Assembly: GCF_047345485.1 (NCBI RefSeq)
Contig: NZ_JBLFEN010000003.1
Span: 62,001-126,000 of the forward strand
Direction: 5' to 3'
DNA: 64,000 bases
DNA from: Jejuia sp047345485
Lineage (GTDB): Bacteria > Bacteroidota > Bacteroidia > Flavobacteriales > Flavobacteriaceae
Shown here: piece after piece, positions 27,944 through 36,985 of the stretch
How the letters are laid out: the number at the start of each line of letters is the position of its first letter
How positions within the stretch are numbered: position 1 is the stretch's first letter
The notes under the pieces: model-generated
What the model saw: only the letters and a program-made list of their open reading frames with translations
Databases searched by the model: none
What the model was told of the DNA's origin: nothing
Position numbers and translations under genes: made by a program

Positions 27944-27956
27944 TGCCACCCCGACT
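27944..27956 (+). repeat. candidate attR: copy of the tRNA-Pro 3' end
   Basis: TGCCACCCCGACT is identical to bases 8190-8202. Sequence on its left does not match the tRNA further. On its right a terminator hairpin begins 5 bases later, as would be expected directly downstream of a tRNA gene before insertion. Confidence 0.65.
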
Positions 27957-27961
27957 TTATT

Positions 27962-27996
27962 AAAGCCTTTGCATCATTTGCAAAGGCTTTTTTTAA
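27962..27996 (+). terminator. strong terminator, probably the original tRNA-Pro terminator
   Basis: AAAGCCTTTGCA (27962-27973) pairs perfectly with TGCAAAGGCTTT (27979-27990) around a 5-base loop, followed by T residues. Its position directly after the tRNA tail copy fits displacement by island insertion. Confidence 0.85.
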
Positions 27997-28068
27997 TTAC
28001 TACCCTAATGTTAAACAAGAATTTTTTTGCTTCCAATAAAAATATAAACCTCTAAAATGTATGTTATT

Positions 28069-28098
28069 TTGTAATTTACAATAAAGACATTATATTTG
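28069..28098 (+). promoter_or_regulatory. Bacteroidota-type promoter of the polysaccharide locus
   Basis: TTG at 28069-28071 is separated by 19 bases from TATATTTG at 28091-28098, a perfect match to the TTG-N19-TAnnTTTG consensus. It lies 38 bases upstream of the UpxY-type gene. Confidence 0.75.
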
Positions 28099-28136
28099 TT
28101 ATCTCCCCCTAACAAAAGAACTTGTAATCAAACTTT

Positions 28137-28616
28137 ATGTCTAAAAATTGGTACGTACTATACGTTAAGCCCAAAAACGAAAAAAAAGTTGCTGAAGCTT
28201 TGTCAAAAGCTAATATAGAAGTGTATTGTCCTTTTATAAAAGAAACTAAAATTTGGAGCGATAGAAAAAAAATAATAGAAGTTCCTCTATTTAAATCTTA
28301 TGTTTTTGTGCGTCTTCTAGATAAAGATAGACAATTGGTTTTCGATTTTCCTGGTGTCGTCAGATATTTGTTTTGGTTAGGCAAACCTGCTGTTGTTAAA
28401 GATCATGAAATAGATACTATACAAGAGTGGCTCTCAAATGATGAGGTTGATGAATACACTGTTACATCAATACTGCCAGGAGATAAAGTTGCTATAAAAC
28501 ATGCAATGCTAGGTGATAAACAAGCTATCGTTAAAGAGGTAGGGAAAACTAGGGTAAAGCTTGTTTTAGAAGGTTTTGGTGTAGTTATTAACATGAAATT
28601 AAAACAAATAGCCTAA
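28137..28616 (+). CDS. UpxY-type NusG-like transcription antiterminator
   Basis: This 159-residue protein has the NusG N-terminal domain at about residues 3-100 (KNWYVLYVKPKNEKKVAEAL, EVYCPFIKETKIWSDRKK, PLFKSYVFVRL). A KOW-like C-terminal region contains GDKVAIKHAMLGDKQAIV. Specialised NusG paralogues of this size stand first in Bacteroidota capsule loci and prevent premature termination of the long operon. It is the first gene of this polysaccharide locus. Confidence 0.92.
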   Translation: MSKNWYVLYVKPKNEKKVAEALSKANIEVYCPFIKETKIWSDRKKIIEVPLFKSYVFVRLLDKDRQLVFDFPGVVRYLFWLGKPAVVKDHEIDTIQEWLSNDEVDEYTVTSILPGDKVAIKHAMLGDKQAIVKEVGKTRVKLVLEGFGVVINMKLKQIA

Positions 28617-29088
28617 GCATTATCTCAAATTTAAGGCGTTATCTCTATATTTTTTCTAACCGTTAGTCAATTCACCAGTAATTTATGAGTTTACTTTACA
28701 TCAACATTACAGTTTATCTTATGAAATTAACTGTTAATTGATGCTCCTAAATCGATGAAAAGTTTCTATTGAGAATATGCTAAAAAATTATAGTTATAAG
28801 TAAATATTATTAATAACCTTATGCTTAAAACATCAAAATTATAATTCTTAAAAACAACACTATTTATCATTTGGTGGTTGAAAAGGTGTTATATATTTTT
28901 ATCGCGACAAAACCAATGTAGTGTTCATTATGGGACTTACGTAGCGAAGCTGTATCTAGGTTTTAAAAACTACTCACATCACATTCAAATTTAATTTAAA
29001 AATCATCTTCTAGCGAGATGAACTACAAGGTTTAGTATCTGACATTGTAGATAATAAAAAGAAATAATCATTTAAACTTATATATTTT
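28617..29088. other. 472-base non-coding leader between the antiterminator gene and gmd
   Basis: No open frame or RNA gene is recognisable. In UpxY systems the nascent leader RNA is where the antiterminator engages polymerase, so this untranslated stretch could hold such a loading site. I see no specific motif to prove it. Confidence 0.35.
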
Positions 29089-30216
29089 ATGAAAGTAGCT
29101 TTAATTACAGGTATTACAGGACAAGATGGTTCTTATTTAGCCGAATTATTATTAGAAAAGGGCTATATGGTTCATGGTATAAAAAGGAGAGCATCTCTTT
29201 TTAATACTGATAGAATTGATCATTTATACCAAGATCCACATGATCCAAATCTAAGATTAAAATTGCATTATGGAGACTTAACAGATTCTATGAATTTAGT
29301 GCGTATTATCCAAGAATGTCAACCAGATGAAATTTATAATCTAGGTGCTATGTCTCATGTAAAAGTGTCCTTTGAGACTCCCGAATATGTTGGTAATGTA
29401 GATGGTTTAGGTACTTTAAGATTATTAGAGGCTGTTCGTATTTTAGGTTTAGAAAAGAAAACACGAATTTATCAAGCATCCACCTCAGAACTTTATGGTG
29501 GTTTGCCAGAAAATAAAAATGAAAGAGGTTTTTATGATGAAAACTCTCCATTTTACCCAAGATCACCATACGGTGTAGCTAAAATATATGGATTTTGGAT
29601 TACAAAAAACTATAGAGAGGCTTATGATTTGTATGCTTGTAACGGCATTTTATTTAATCATGAATCACCAAGACGAGGTGAAACTTTTGTAACAAGAAAA
29701 ATTACTAGAGCGGTAGCAAAAATAGCTTTAGGATTACAAGATAAAATATTCTTAGGAAACTTAGAAGCTAAGAGAGATTGGGGACATGCTAAGGATTATG
29801 TAAGAATGATGTGGATGATTCTACAAGCCGATAAAGCCGAAGATTGGGTAATCGCTACAGGTGTTACCACAACAGTTAGAGAATTTGTGCGTATGGCGTT
29901 TCTTGAGGTGGGTATAGAGTTAGAATTTAAAGGTGAAGGTGTTGATGAGAAAGCATATGTTAAATCTTGTAGTAATAAAGATTCTAAATTAGAAGTAGGG
30001 AAAGAGGTATTATCTGTAGATCCTACTTATTTTAGACCAACAGAGGTAGATTTACTAATTGGAGATCCTACAAAAGCTAAAGAAAAACTAGGATGGATTC
30101 CTGAATATGATTTAGAAGCTTTGGTAAAAGATATGATGGCATCAGATATTAAACTAATGAAAAAAGATGTTGATTTGCTTAAAGCAGGACACGAAATATT
30201 AAAACAAGCAGAGTAA
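29089..30216 (+). CDS. gmd: GDP-mannose 4,6-dehydratase
   Basis: This 375-residue extended SDR enzyme makes GDP-4-keto-6-deoxymannose, the first step to GDP-L-fucose. It has the NAD(P) loop GITGQDGSYLAELLL at residues 7-21 and the catalytic YGVAK. The family stretches HYGDLTDSMNLVRII, ASTSELYG, FNHESPRRGETFVTRKI and KRDWGHAKDYVRMMW are also present. It is followed 61 bases later by the next enzyme of the pathway. Confidence 0.97.
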   Translation: MKVALITGITGQDGSYLAELLLEKGYMVHGIKRRASLFNTDRIDHLYQDPHDPNLRLKLHYGDLTDSMNLVRIIQECQPDEIYNLGAMSHVKVSFETPEYVGNVDGLGTLRLLEAVRILGLEKKTRIYQASTSELYGGLPENKNERGFYDENSPFYPRSPYGVAKIYGFWITKNYREAYDLYACNGILFNHESPRRGETFVTRKITRAVAKIALGLQDKIFLGNLEAKRDWGHAKDYVRMMWMILQADKAEDWVIATGVTTTVREFVRMAFLEVGIELEFKGEGVDEKAYVKSCSNKDSKLEVGKEVLSVDPTYFRPTEVDLLIGDPTKAKEKLGWIPEYDLEALVKDMMASDIKLMKKDVDLLKAGHEILKQAE

Positions 30217-30277
30217 TGTTTTTTAAGTGTAATAATTAATGGTATCAACTACGTTTTAATTAGTCAAATCTTATCCT

Positions 30278-31372
30278 ATGGAAAAAAATTCTAAAATTTA
30301 TATAGCGGGTCATAGAGGTCTTGTAGGTAGTGCAATATTAAAAAATCTAAAAGCTAAAGGTTATCAAAACTTTGTAACAAAAACTCGTAAAGAATTAGAT
30401 CTTAAAGACGCTACAGCTGTGGCATCTTTTTTTGAAAATGAAAAACCAGATTACGTTATTCTTGCTGCTGCAAAAGTTGGTGGTATAGTTGCAAATAATA
30501 CCTACAGAGCAGATTTTATTTACGAAAATTTGATGATTCAAAACAACGTCATCCATCAATGTTACTTGCATAAAGTAAAAAAATTACTGTTTTTAGGTAG
30601 TACTTGTATCTACCCAAAAAATTGTCCGCAACCTATGAATGAGGATAGTTTACTTACAGATACTTTAGAGTATACAAACGAACCTTACGCTATTGCTAAA
30701 ATAGCAGGTATCAAAATGTGCGAAAGTTATAATCTTCAATATGGTACCAATTTTATCTCAGTAATGCCAACAAATTTATACGGACCTAACGATAATTTCG
30801 ATCTAGAAAAGTCTCATGTATTACCTGCCTTAATTCGTAAAATGCATTTGGGTAAAGCACTAGATGAAGGCAATTGGGAGGTTATTCGAAAAGATTTAGA
30901 GCAACTCCCCATAGAAGGAATTGATGGTAAAGCGAGTAAAGATGAAATTTATGCAGTACTGGATAAATATGGTATTCAAAAAAGAGACAACAAGCTCTAC
31001 TTAGAAATTTGGGGTACAGGAAAACCTATGCGAGAATTTCTTTGGAGTGAAGATATGGCAAACGCATGTATCTTTTTGATGGAAAACAGAGACTTTACAG
31101 ACTGTTATGATGCCGATAGCAAAGAGATTAGAAACACGCATATTAATATTGGTACGGGTATAGATATTTCTATAAAATCTCTAGCAGAGACTATTAAAAA
31201 TATTGTTGGATATCAAGGTAATTTGTTTTTTAATGAAGATAAACCTGATGGTACAATGAAAAAATTGACAGATCCTTCTAAGTTACATGGCTTAGGCTGG
31301 AAACACAGTGTAGATTTAGAAGATGGTATAAAAAAAGTGTATCACTGGTATTCTCAAAATAGTGGTCATTAA
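30278..31372 (+). CDS. fcl: GDP-L-fucose synthase
   Basis: This 364-residue epimerase/reductase completes GDP-L-fucose synthesis. It has the nucleotide loop AGHRGLVGSAIL at about residues 10-21, LAAAKVGGIVANNTYRADF, GSTCIYPKNCPQPMNE, the catalytic YAIAK and LYGPNDNFDLEKSHVLPALI. Compared with the Escherichia coli enzyme it has an insertion of roughly 40 residues around NWEVIRKDLEQLPIEGIDG, which I recall as typical of Bacteroidota homologues. Confidence 0.96.
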   Translation: MEKNSKIYIAGHRGLVGSAILKNLKAKGYQNFVTKTRKELDLKDATAVASFFENEKPDYVILAAAKVGGIVANNTYRADFIYENLMIQNNVIHQCYLHKVKKLLFLGSTCIYPKNCPQPMNEDSLLTDTLEYTNEPYAIAKIAGIKMCESYNLQYGTNFISVMPTNLYGPNDNFDLEKSHVLPALIRKMHLGKALDEGNWEVIRKDLEQLPIEGIDGKASKDEIYAVLDKYGIQKRDNKLYLEIWGTGKPMREFLWSEDMANACIFLMENRDFTDCYDADSKEIRNTHINIGTGIDISIKSLAETIKNIVGYQGNLFFNEDKPDGTMKKLTDPSKLHGLGWKHSVDLEDGIKKVYHWYSQNSGH

Positions 31373-31471
31373 TTGTTGTAGGGTTGCCACCATAAACCAC
31401 AATGCATAAACGCATAACTTTCAAGTGTAAAATTAAATAGTTGTTAACCTTTAGATATCTAAAATAGTATA

Positions 31472-32821
31472 ATGCAAAAATCTTATTTTGGTATTCCACT
31501 ATCATTAGTAATCCATATATTGGTTATTAATGCTACGTTATTTTATTTAACTCCAGAAACCTATAGAGGTGGTATTTGGGGCGTTATATATTATAATATA
31601 GTTTGGTTAATTGTAACTCACATTACCAGATTTTATAACAAATTAAAGCGGTTACCTTTAATTAAACGTACTGCTAGTTTTATACGTATATTTATACTAT
31701 ATGGGTTAGCATTTTTTGCGTCATTTGTTTTTTTAGGGCCTAATGTGTACAGTATTAGCTACCTTGTATGCGTCTACGCTTTTTTTTGTGTTCAGTTAGT
31801 TGTATTACGCATTATATTTAATTGGGCCAGATCTGTTTATCGTAGTAAAGCTTTTAATGCCTCTAAGGTAGTTGTTGTTGGTTGGGATAAAAATTTAAAA
31901 AAAGTACGTACCATTTTTGATAATCCTGAAGAAAATTATGAGTACGTTGGTTTTTTTGATAATAAAAAATCTAAAAGTCCTACATATTTAGGGCCTATTG
32001 AAAACTGTTACCAATATATTTTTGAAAATGATATTAGCGAGGTGTATTGTATAGCATCTCGGTTATCAAAAGATGAAATTAAAAGTCTCATGCATATAGC
32101 AGATAATAGTTTTAAACGGGTTAAGATAATTCCTGATAATAAAGAGTTTTTCTCTCGCGCTATGTCAATTGATTTATACGGGTCAGTACCTGTGTTAAAT
32201 TTAAGGGCTTCTCAATTAGAGTTAGAGTATGCAAATTTAGTGAAACGAATATTTGATGTTATATTTTCAAGTTTAGTAATTCTTTTGATCCTATCATGGC
32301 TCATACCACTAATATTTATATTACAAAAATTTGATTCTAAAGGGCCTTTGTTTTTTAAACAAAAGCGCGATGGGGTAAATAAAAAAACATTTATGTGTTA
32401 TAAATTTAGATCTATGACACCTACTAAAGAGTGTGACTCAAAAATGGCTACTAAAAATGATATGCGAGTTACCCGTTTGGGTAATATTTTAAGAAAAACT
32501 AGTATTGATGAGTTACCACAATTTTTAAATGTATTTAAAGGCGATATGAGTGTTGTTGGCCCTCGCCCGCACATGCAATTACATACAGAGGAATTTCAAA
32601 GTTCTGTAGAAAAATATTTAGTAAGGCATTTTTTAAAACCTGGCATTACCGGATTAGCACAAGTAAAAGGATATAGAGGAGAAATTGTTGATAAATCAGA
32701 CATTGTAAACAGGGTACGGTTTGATATTTTCTATATGGAAAAATGGTCTTTAGAGTTAGATATTTACATTATCTACCTAACAGTTTATAATATTTTTAAA
32801 GGCGAAGACAAAGCGTATTAA
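31472..32821 (+). CDS. initiating undecaprenyl-phosphate phosphoglycosyltransferase (WcaJ/WbaP type)
   Basis: This 449-residue membrane protein has about five transmembrane helices. The first four lie in residues 10-125, a nucleotide-binding-like middle domain follows, and then a C-terminal bacterial sugar transferase domain. That domain shows VKRIFDVIFSSLVILL, KRDGVNKKTFMCYKFRSM, LRKTSIDELPQFLNVFKGDMS and VVGPRPH. Such proteins load the first sugar phosphate onto the lipid carrier. It should start repeat-unit assembly for this polymer. Confidence 0.93.
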   Translation: MQKSYFGIPLSLVIHILVINATLFYLTPETYRGGIWGVIYYNIVWLIVTHITRFYNKLKRLPLIKRTASFIRIFILYGLAFFASFVFLGPNVYSISYLVCVYAFFCVQLVVLRIIFNWARSVYRSKAFNASKVVVVGWDKNLKKVRTIFDNPEENYEYVGFFDNKKSKSPTYLGPIENCYQYIFENDISEVYCIASRLSKDEIKSLMHIADNSFKRVKIIPDNKEFFSRAMSIDLYGSVPVLNLRASQLELEYANLVKRIFDVIFSSLVILLILSWLIPLIFILQKFDSKGPLFFKQKRDGVNKKTFMCYKFRSMTPTKECDSKMATKNDMRVTRLGNILRKTSIDELPQFLNVFKGDMSVVGPRPHMQLHTEEFQSSVEKYLVRHFLKPGITGLAQVKGYRGEIVDKSDIVNRVRFDIFYMEKWSLELDIYIIYLTVYNIFKGEDKAY

Positions 32822-32860
32822 CTATATGGATTTTATAAAATAGCTTAAAAAAAATACGGA

Positions 32861-33544
32861 TTGTTTTACGAAAATAATAAACACCAAAATAGGCTGCCTT
32901 TTATTATTCTTGGTGTTTTACTCTTAATAGATTTGCTTTTTATTAGTGCACATTTTTTAATTGTCACCTATTACAATTTTAAACCAACCTATTTATTATT
33001 ACACGCAAGGGGCTTAGGTTACCCCGAATGCTTTCAGTATTTTAAGTATGTAGCAATTATGTCATTAACCATATATCTTTATCAACTTAAAAAGTGGAAT
33101 TTGTATAAGTTATTGTTTGTTTTATTTTCATGTTTTTTAATAGACGATGTGTTTCAACTGCATCAATTTGCAAGTGGGTTTATTTCAAACATACTTAAAT
33201 TAAATTTTAAATTTAATGATATGGCATTAGGCGTCGGGCAATTAATATATGCCTTAATTATAGTACTTTTACTTTTAGGTGCTTCATTGTGGTATTATAA
33301 ATTAAGCTCGGTGCTAACACAAAAAGCATTTCTAAATATTTTTTTGCTGCTAAGTTTTTTTCTATTCTTTGGTGTAGGGGTAGATGTGTTACACGCTTTT
33401 TTTAAAGCACAAGGGCAAGTTAGTACAGTGCTTACCATTATCGAGGAGGGTGGCGAAATGCTAACCCTAAGTATATTAGTCTGGTATTTCTGTAATGCAA
33501 TAGTAAAACATAGAGTTGTAGAAACAGATAAAGTCGTTCTATAA
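32861..33544 (+). CDS. unknown multi-spanning membrane protein in the polysaccharide locus
   Basis: This 227-residue protein has about six or seven hydrophobic segments and starts with TTG; no ATG is in frame near the 5' end. Acidic and histidine residues recur at helix ends: LIDDVFQLHQFA, GVDVLHAFF and IEEGGEML. This could form a metal or catalytic site similar in style to membrane hydrolases, but that is inference. I do not recognise the family. It lies between the initiating transferase and an acyltransferase, so a role in polymer modification or export is plausible. Confidence 0.7.
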   Translation: MFYENNKHQNRLPFIILGVLLLIDLLFISAHFLIVTYYNFKPTYLLLHARGLGYPECFQYFKYVAIMSLTIYLYQLKKWNLYKLLFVLFSCFLIDDVFQLHQFASGFISNILKLNFKFNDMALGVGQLIYALIIVLLLLGASLWYYKLSSVLTQKAFLNIFLLLSFFLFFGVGVDVLHAFFKAQGQVSTVLTIIEEGGEMLTLSILVWYFCNAIVKHRVVETDKVVL

Positions 33545-33643
33545 CACCTGTAATAGGCAATACGTTACATACACTTTGTTAATAGTATCACCCCAAATTC
33601 TTTTTTTTAAAATACATTTAAATCAAGAGAGTATATACTACAT

Positions 33644-34651
33644 ATGAAAAAAGAAAGAATATTATATATAGATCGCTTGCGTGGTATAAACATACTACTT
33701 GTAGTTATGGGCCATGTAATTACTGGAAACGTAATTAATGGTGAAAGTTCTGAGATATTAGTATACGGCTCTACGTTTAGAATGCCCTTATTTATGTTTT
33801 TATGTGGTTATATAGCTAGTAAGGTGATGAAACCAAAAAAAATATTCGATAATTATGGGGCTTTTGTGTTAAAAAAATGTAGAACGCTATTGGTACCCTT
33901 CTTTGTATGGCCATTATTAGTTAATCCTTTTTTTTTCTCAGATAGTCTTTCGTTTAATTTTTATGAAACATTATTAGAGTTAATTAATGGCGGGGGGTTA
34001 TGGTTTTTATGGCAATTATTTTTTGTTACCCTACTATACTCGTTATGGCTTTTTCTTTCTAGTACATTCAATACCAACAAAAATTTGATAAAAGATGTAT
34101 TGTTTTTGTTACTTATAGCAGTGGGTCTCTTAGCAATATGGCAACTAAATATTGTAGTTTTTATGAGAAATTTTATGCTGTTTTTCGTGTTTTACTTTTT
34201 AGGAGTTATTGTTGCTAAATATGATGTTTTAAGTAAATTAATAATGAATAAAATAGTGTTTTCTCTAGCTTTTTTAGTGTTTTGTTTGGTAGTAGGGCAT
34301 TATCAGTATGGTATGTCGTCGTTAAATAATTCTGTTATTAAATTTACATGTGCTATTTCGGCCATCATTGTATTTTACACTTTAATAAGGCGTGCAACTT
34401 TTAATGAATTTATAGATAAAAATATCCGCAAATTTGGTGTTAATTCTTTGGTTATTTATGTCACGCATTACTATGTGGTATACGTTTTTGCAACGCCATT
34501 TATTAGTGCTGAGTTTAACCAAATACCCTTATTTTTAATTTGTAGTTTATTAAGTGTTATGGTTGCGTTAATAAGTATCTTTATTTATAGAATTTTAAAC
34601 TTTAGTAATATTTTAGGTTTAATTTTATATGGAAATAAATTTCAAAAGTAA
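33644..34651 (+). CDS. membrane acyltransferase (acyltransferase-3 family)
   Basis: This 335-residue protein has about ten transmembrane helices. Its N-terminal signature RILYIDRLRGINILLVVMGHV contains the conserved RxxxxDxxRG and the catalytic-type His. FRMPLFMFLCGYIASK and GGGLWFLWQLFFV are also typical. Family members O-acetylate sugars of exported polysaccharides at the membrane. It is a candidate decorating enzyme for this polymer. Confidence 0.9.
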   Translation: MKKERILYIDRLRGINILLVVMGHVITGNVINGESSEILVYGSTFRMPLFMFLCGYIASKVMKPKKIFDNYGAFVLKKCRTLLVPFFVWPLLVNPFFFSDSLSFNFYETLLELINGGGLWFLWQLFFVTLLYSLWLFLSSTFNTNKNLIKDVLFLLLIAVGLLAIWQLNIVVFMRNFMLFFVFYFLGVIVAKYDVLSKLIMNKIVFSLAFLVFCLVVGHYQYGMSSLNNSVIKFTCAISAIIVFYTLIRRATFNEFIDKNIRKFGVNSLVIYVTHYYVVYVFATPFISAEFNQIPLFLICSLLSVMVALISIFIYRILNFSNILGLILYGNKFQK

Positions 34652-34706
34652 TAGATGTTTTTGAGTACTAATATTTCAAATATATAATTTTATACAAATA
34701 TAACTT

Positions 34707-36233
34707 ATGCAGGAAGCCAACCGAGTAGCTAAAAACACAGCTTTTTTGTATGCACAAATGGGTATTACTGTATTTATATCTTTATATGCAACCCGTTTAG
34801 TTTTAGATGCACTAGGAACTGAAGATTTTGGAATATATAATTTAGTTGGTGGTGCAATAGCTATGCTTACCTTTCTAAATACAGCAATGACAGCAGCTTC
34901 ACAAAGGTTTATGTCATTTGCTAAAGGTCAAAATAATTATTCAAATCAATTAAAAATCTTTAATATAAGCATTGCTCTACATTTTTTAATAGGTTTAATA
35001 ATTGTTGTAATATTAGAAGTATTGGGCTATTATCTATTCGATGGTATTCTTAATGTAGCAAATGATAGAATAGAAACAGCTAAAAATGTCTATCAATTTT
35101 TAATCATTAGTACTTTTTTTACAATATATTCAGTACCATATGATGCAGTAATCAATGCTCATGAAAATATGCTTCTTATTTCTATTCTAAGGGTTGTAGA
35201 ATCAATATTAAAATTAGCTGTAGCACTTTTTATAACTAAATCTTTAGGAGATAAATTATATGTTTATGGATTATTAATGACTTGTTTAACGATTCTTTTA
35301 TTGTTTGTTAAGCAAATATATTGCCATAAAAATTATTCTGAAGTTAAAATTAGAGTTAGAAAATATTTCGATAAATCTTTATTTAAAGAAATGACAAGCT
35401 TTGCAGGATGGTCTTTTCTGGGGTCTTCAACTAGTATTATTGCTAACTACGGTCAAGGTATAGTACTTAATGTTTTTTTTGGCACTAGAGTAAATGCTTC
35501 TCAAGGTGTAGCAAACCAAGTTGCTGGACAATTAGGTGCGTTTGCAGGTGTTATGCTTAAAGCTTTAAATCCTGTTCTTGCCAAAAGTGAAGGTGCTGGT
35601 AACCGTAGTTTGATGTTAAAAGCTTCAGCTTTTGGAAGTAAAATGTCATTCTTTTTATTAGTTTTATTTTTTATTCCAGCGATGATTGAAATGCCTTTTA
35701 TTCTAGGTTTTTGGTTGGTTAATGTTCCAGAATATGCTATTATTTTTTGTGTGTTGCTTTTAGTTAGAAATTTAATAGAACAATTGTTCTATACTTTAAC
35801 ATCTTCCATTGGTGCTGTAGGAGATATTAAGGAATTCAGAATTTATACTTCAGCACTTAATTTCTTTCCGTTATTAATCAGTTATGTTTTATTTGAATTT
35901 GACTATCCTCCATATTTTTTATACATTGTTTTTATTATATATGCTTTGATTAATAGTATTATGATACTCTTTTTTGCAAAAAAATATTGCGACTTATCTA
36001 TCAGCTTATTTTTGAAAAATGTGGTGTTTAAATGTTTTATAACATTTTTCATAGTCTTATTATTATCACTTATACCTCATATTTTTTTAGAAGAAGGTTT
36101 TGTGAGATTATTTATTGTAGGATTAATAAGTTTTACTTTACTTATAACTAGTATATGGTATATTGGTTTTACGATTGACGAACAAAAGTTAATTGAAAAA
36201 ATATTTAAAAACCTAAGAAATAGATTTAAATGA
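34707..36233 (+). CDS. Wzx-type polysaccharide flippase
   Basis: This 508-residue protein of the MOP/MATE superfamily has about 12-14 transmembrane helices. It starts with RVAKNTAFLYAQMGITVFISLYATRLVLDAL and contains NLVGGAIAMLTFLNTAMTAA. It would flip the lipid-linked repeat unit across the inner membrane. Its stop overlaps the next start (ATGA). Together with the polymerase at 41317 it defines a Wzx/Wzy-type pathway. Confidence 0.9.
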   Translation: MQEANRVAKNTAFLYAQMGITVFISLYATRLVLDALGTEDFGIYNLVGGAIAMLTFLNTAMTAASQRFMSFAKGQNNYSNQLKIFNISIALHFLIGLIIVVILEVLGYYLFDGILNVANDRIETAKNVYQFLIISTFFTIYSVPYDAVINAHENMLLISILRVVESILKLAVALFITKSLGDKLYVYGLLMTCLTILLLFVKQIYCHKNYSEVKIRVRKYFDKSLFKEMTSFAGWSFLGSSTSIIANYGQGIVLNVFFGTRVNASQGVANQVAGQLGAFAGVMLKALNPVLAKSEGAGNRSLMLKASAFGSKMSFFLLVLFFIPAMIEMPFILGFWLVNVPEYAIIFCVLLLVRNLIEQLFYTLTSSIGAVGDIKEFRIYTSALNFFPLLISYVLFEFDYPPYFLYIVFIIYALINSIMILFFAKKYCDLSISLFLKNVVFKCFITFFIVLLLSLIPHIFLEEGFVRLFIVGLISFTLLITSIWYIGFTIDEQKLIEKIFKNLRNRFK

Positions 36234-36982
36234 AAATTTTAAAGAAAATACTATTACTTTTTAAAGCATACAGACTAGTAGGTTTCAAAATTTTTTTTTT
36301 AAAAAAAAACAGAATAAGGGTTTCAAAAAATGTAAAATTACATCTTCATAAATCTGTATCCATTGAAGGCTGTAGCTTAAACTTGTTAGAAGGAGCTGAA
36401 TTGTATATAGGAGAAAACGTTTTAATAAAAAATGTAAATATTAATATCTCTGGAAAACTTGTAATACAAGAAAATAGTTTTGTTAATAATGGCTATATGC
36501 AAAGGAATAGTTCAATTACAATTAATTCTGGAGAAGTTGTAATTGGTAGTTATAACAGAATTCAATGTAATATTTTGGTAAGATACGGAGGTATCTTAAA
36601 AATAGGGAATCGAAATAACATCAATTCAGAATCAGAAATACGATGTGATGATAATATTGTAATTGGCGATTATAATCAAATATCTTATCGCGTAATGATT
36701 TGGGATACAAATACACATAATATTTATTCTGCTAGTAAACGTAGAGAAATGACAGATTCTTATTTTCCCATTTTTGGACATGAAATAGAAAAGCCGAAAA
36801 CAAAAAAAGTATTAATTGGGAATGATTGTTGGATATCTAAAGACGTTACGATATTAAAGGGTTCAGAAGTAGGCGATAAATGTATATTAGGTTACGGAAC
36901 TTTATTGTCAAACACTATAATACCATCTTCAAATTCGGTTATAAATGATACCAAAATTAAAATTTTTAAAAATAATCTTTAA
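36230..36982 (+). CDS. hexapeptide-repeat (left-handed beta-helix) acyltransferase
   Basis: This 250-residue protein is built mostly of isoleucine-rich hexapeptide repeats (NVLIKNVNINISGKLVI, EVVIGSYNRIQCNILV). It ends with the acetyltransferase-like segment TKKVLIGNDCWISKDVTILKGSEVGDKCILGYG. A histidine in WDTNTHNIY matches the catalytic position of this family. It overlaps the flippase gene by 4 bases. It probably O- or N-acetylates a sugar of the polymer. Confidence 0.85.
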   Translation: MKILKKILLLFKAYRLVGFKIFFLKKNRIRVSKNVKLHLHKSVSIEGCSLNLLEGAELYIGENVLIKNVNINISGKLVIQENSFVNNGYMQRNSSITINSGEVVIGSYNRIQCNILVRYGGILKIGNRNNINSESEIRCDDNIVIGDYNQISYRVMIWDTNTHNIYSASKRREMTDSYFPIFGHEIEKPKTKKVLIGNDCWISKDVTILKGSEVGDKCILGYGTLLSNTIIPSSNSVINDTKIKIFKNNL

Positions 36983-36985
36983 AAT

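Noticed and set aside
8126..27956. prophage or conjugative element
   Set aside because: No integrase, relaxase, structural or replication gene is recognisable between the direct repeats; only island-type cargo is seen.
28137..28616. core nusG
   Set aside because: The housekeeping nusG normally neighbours secE and ribosomal protein genes; this one leads a polysaccharide locus and fits the UpxY type.
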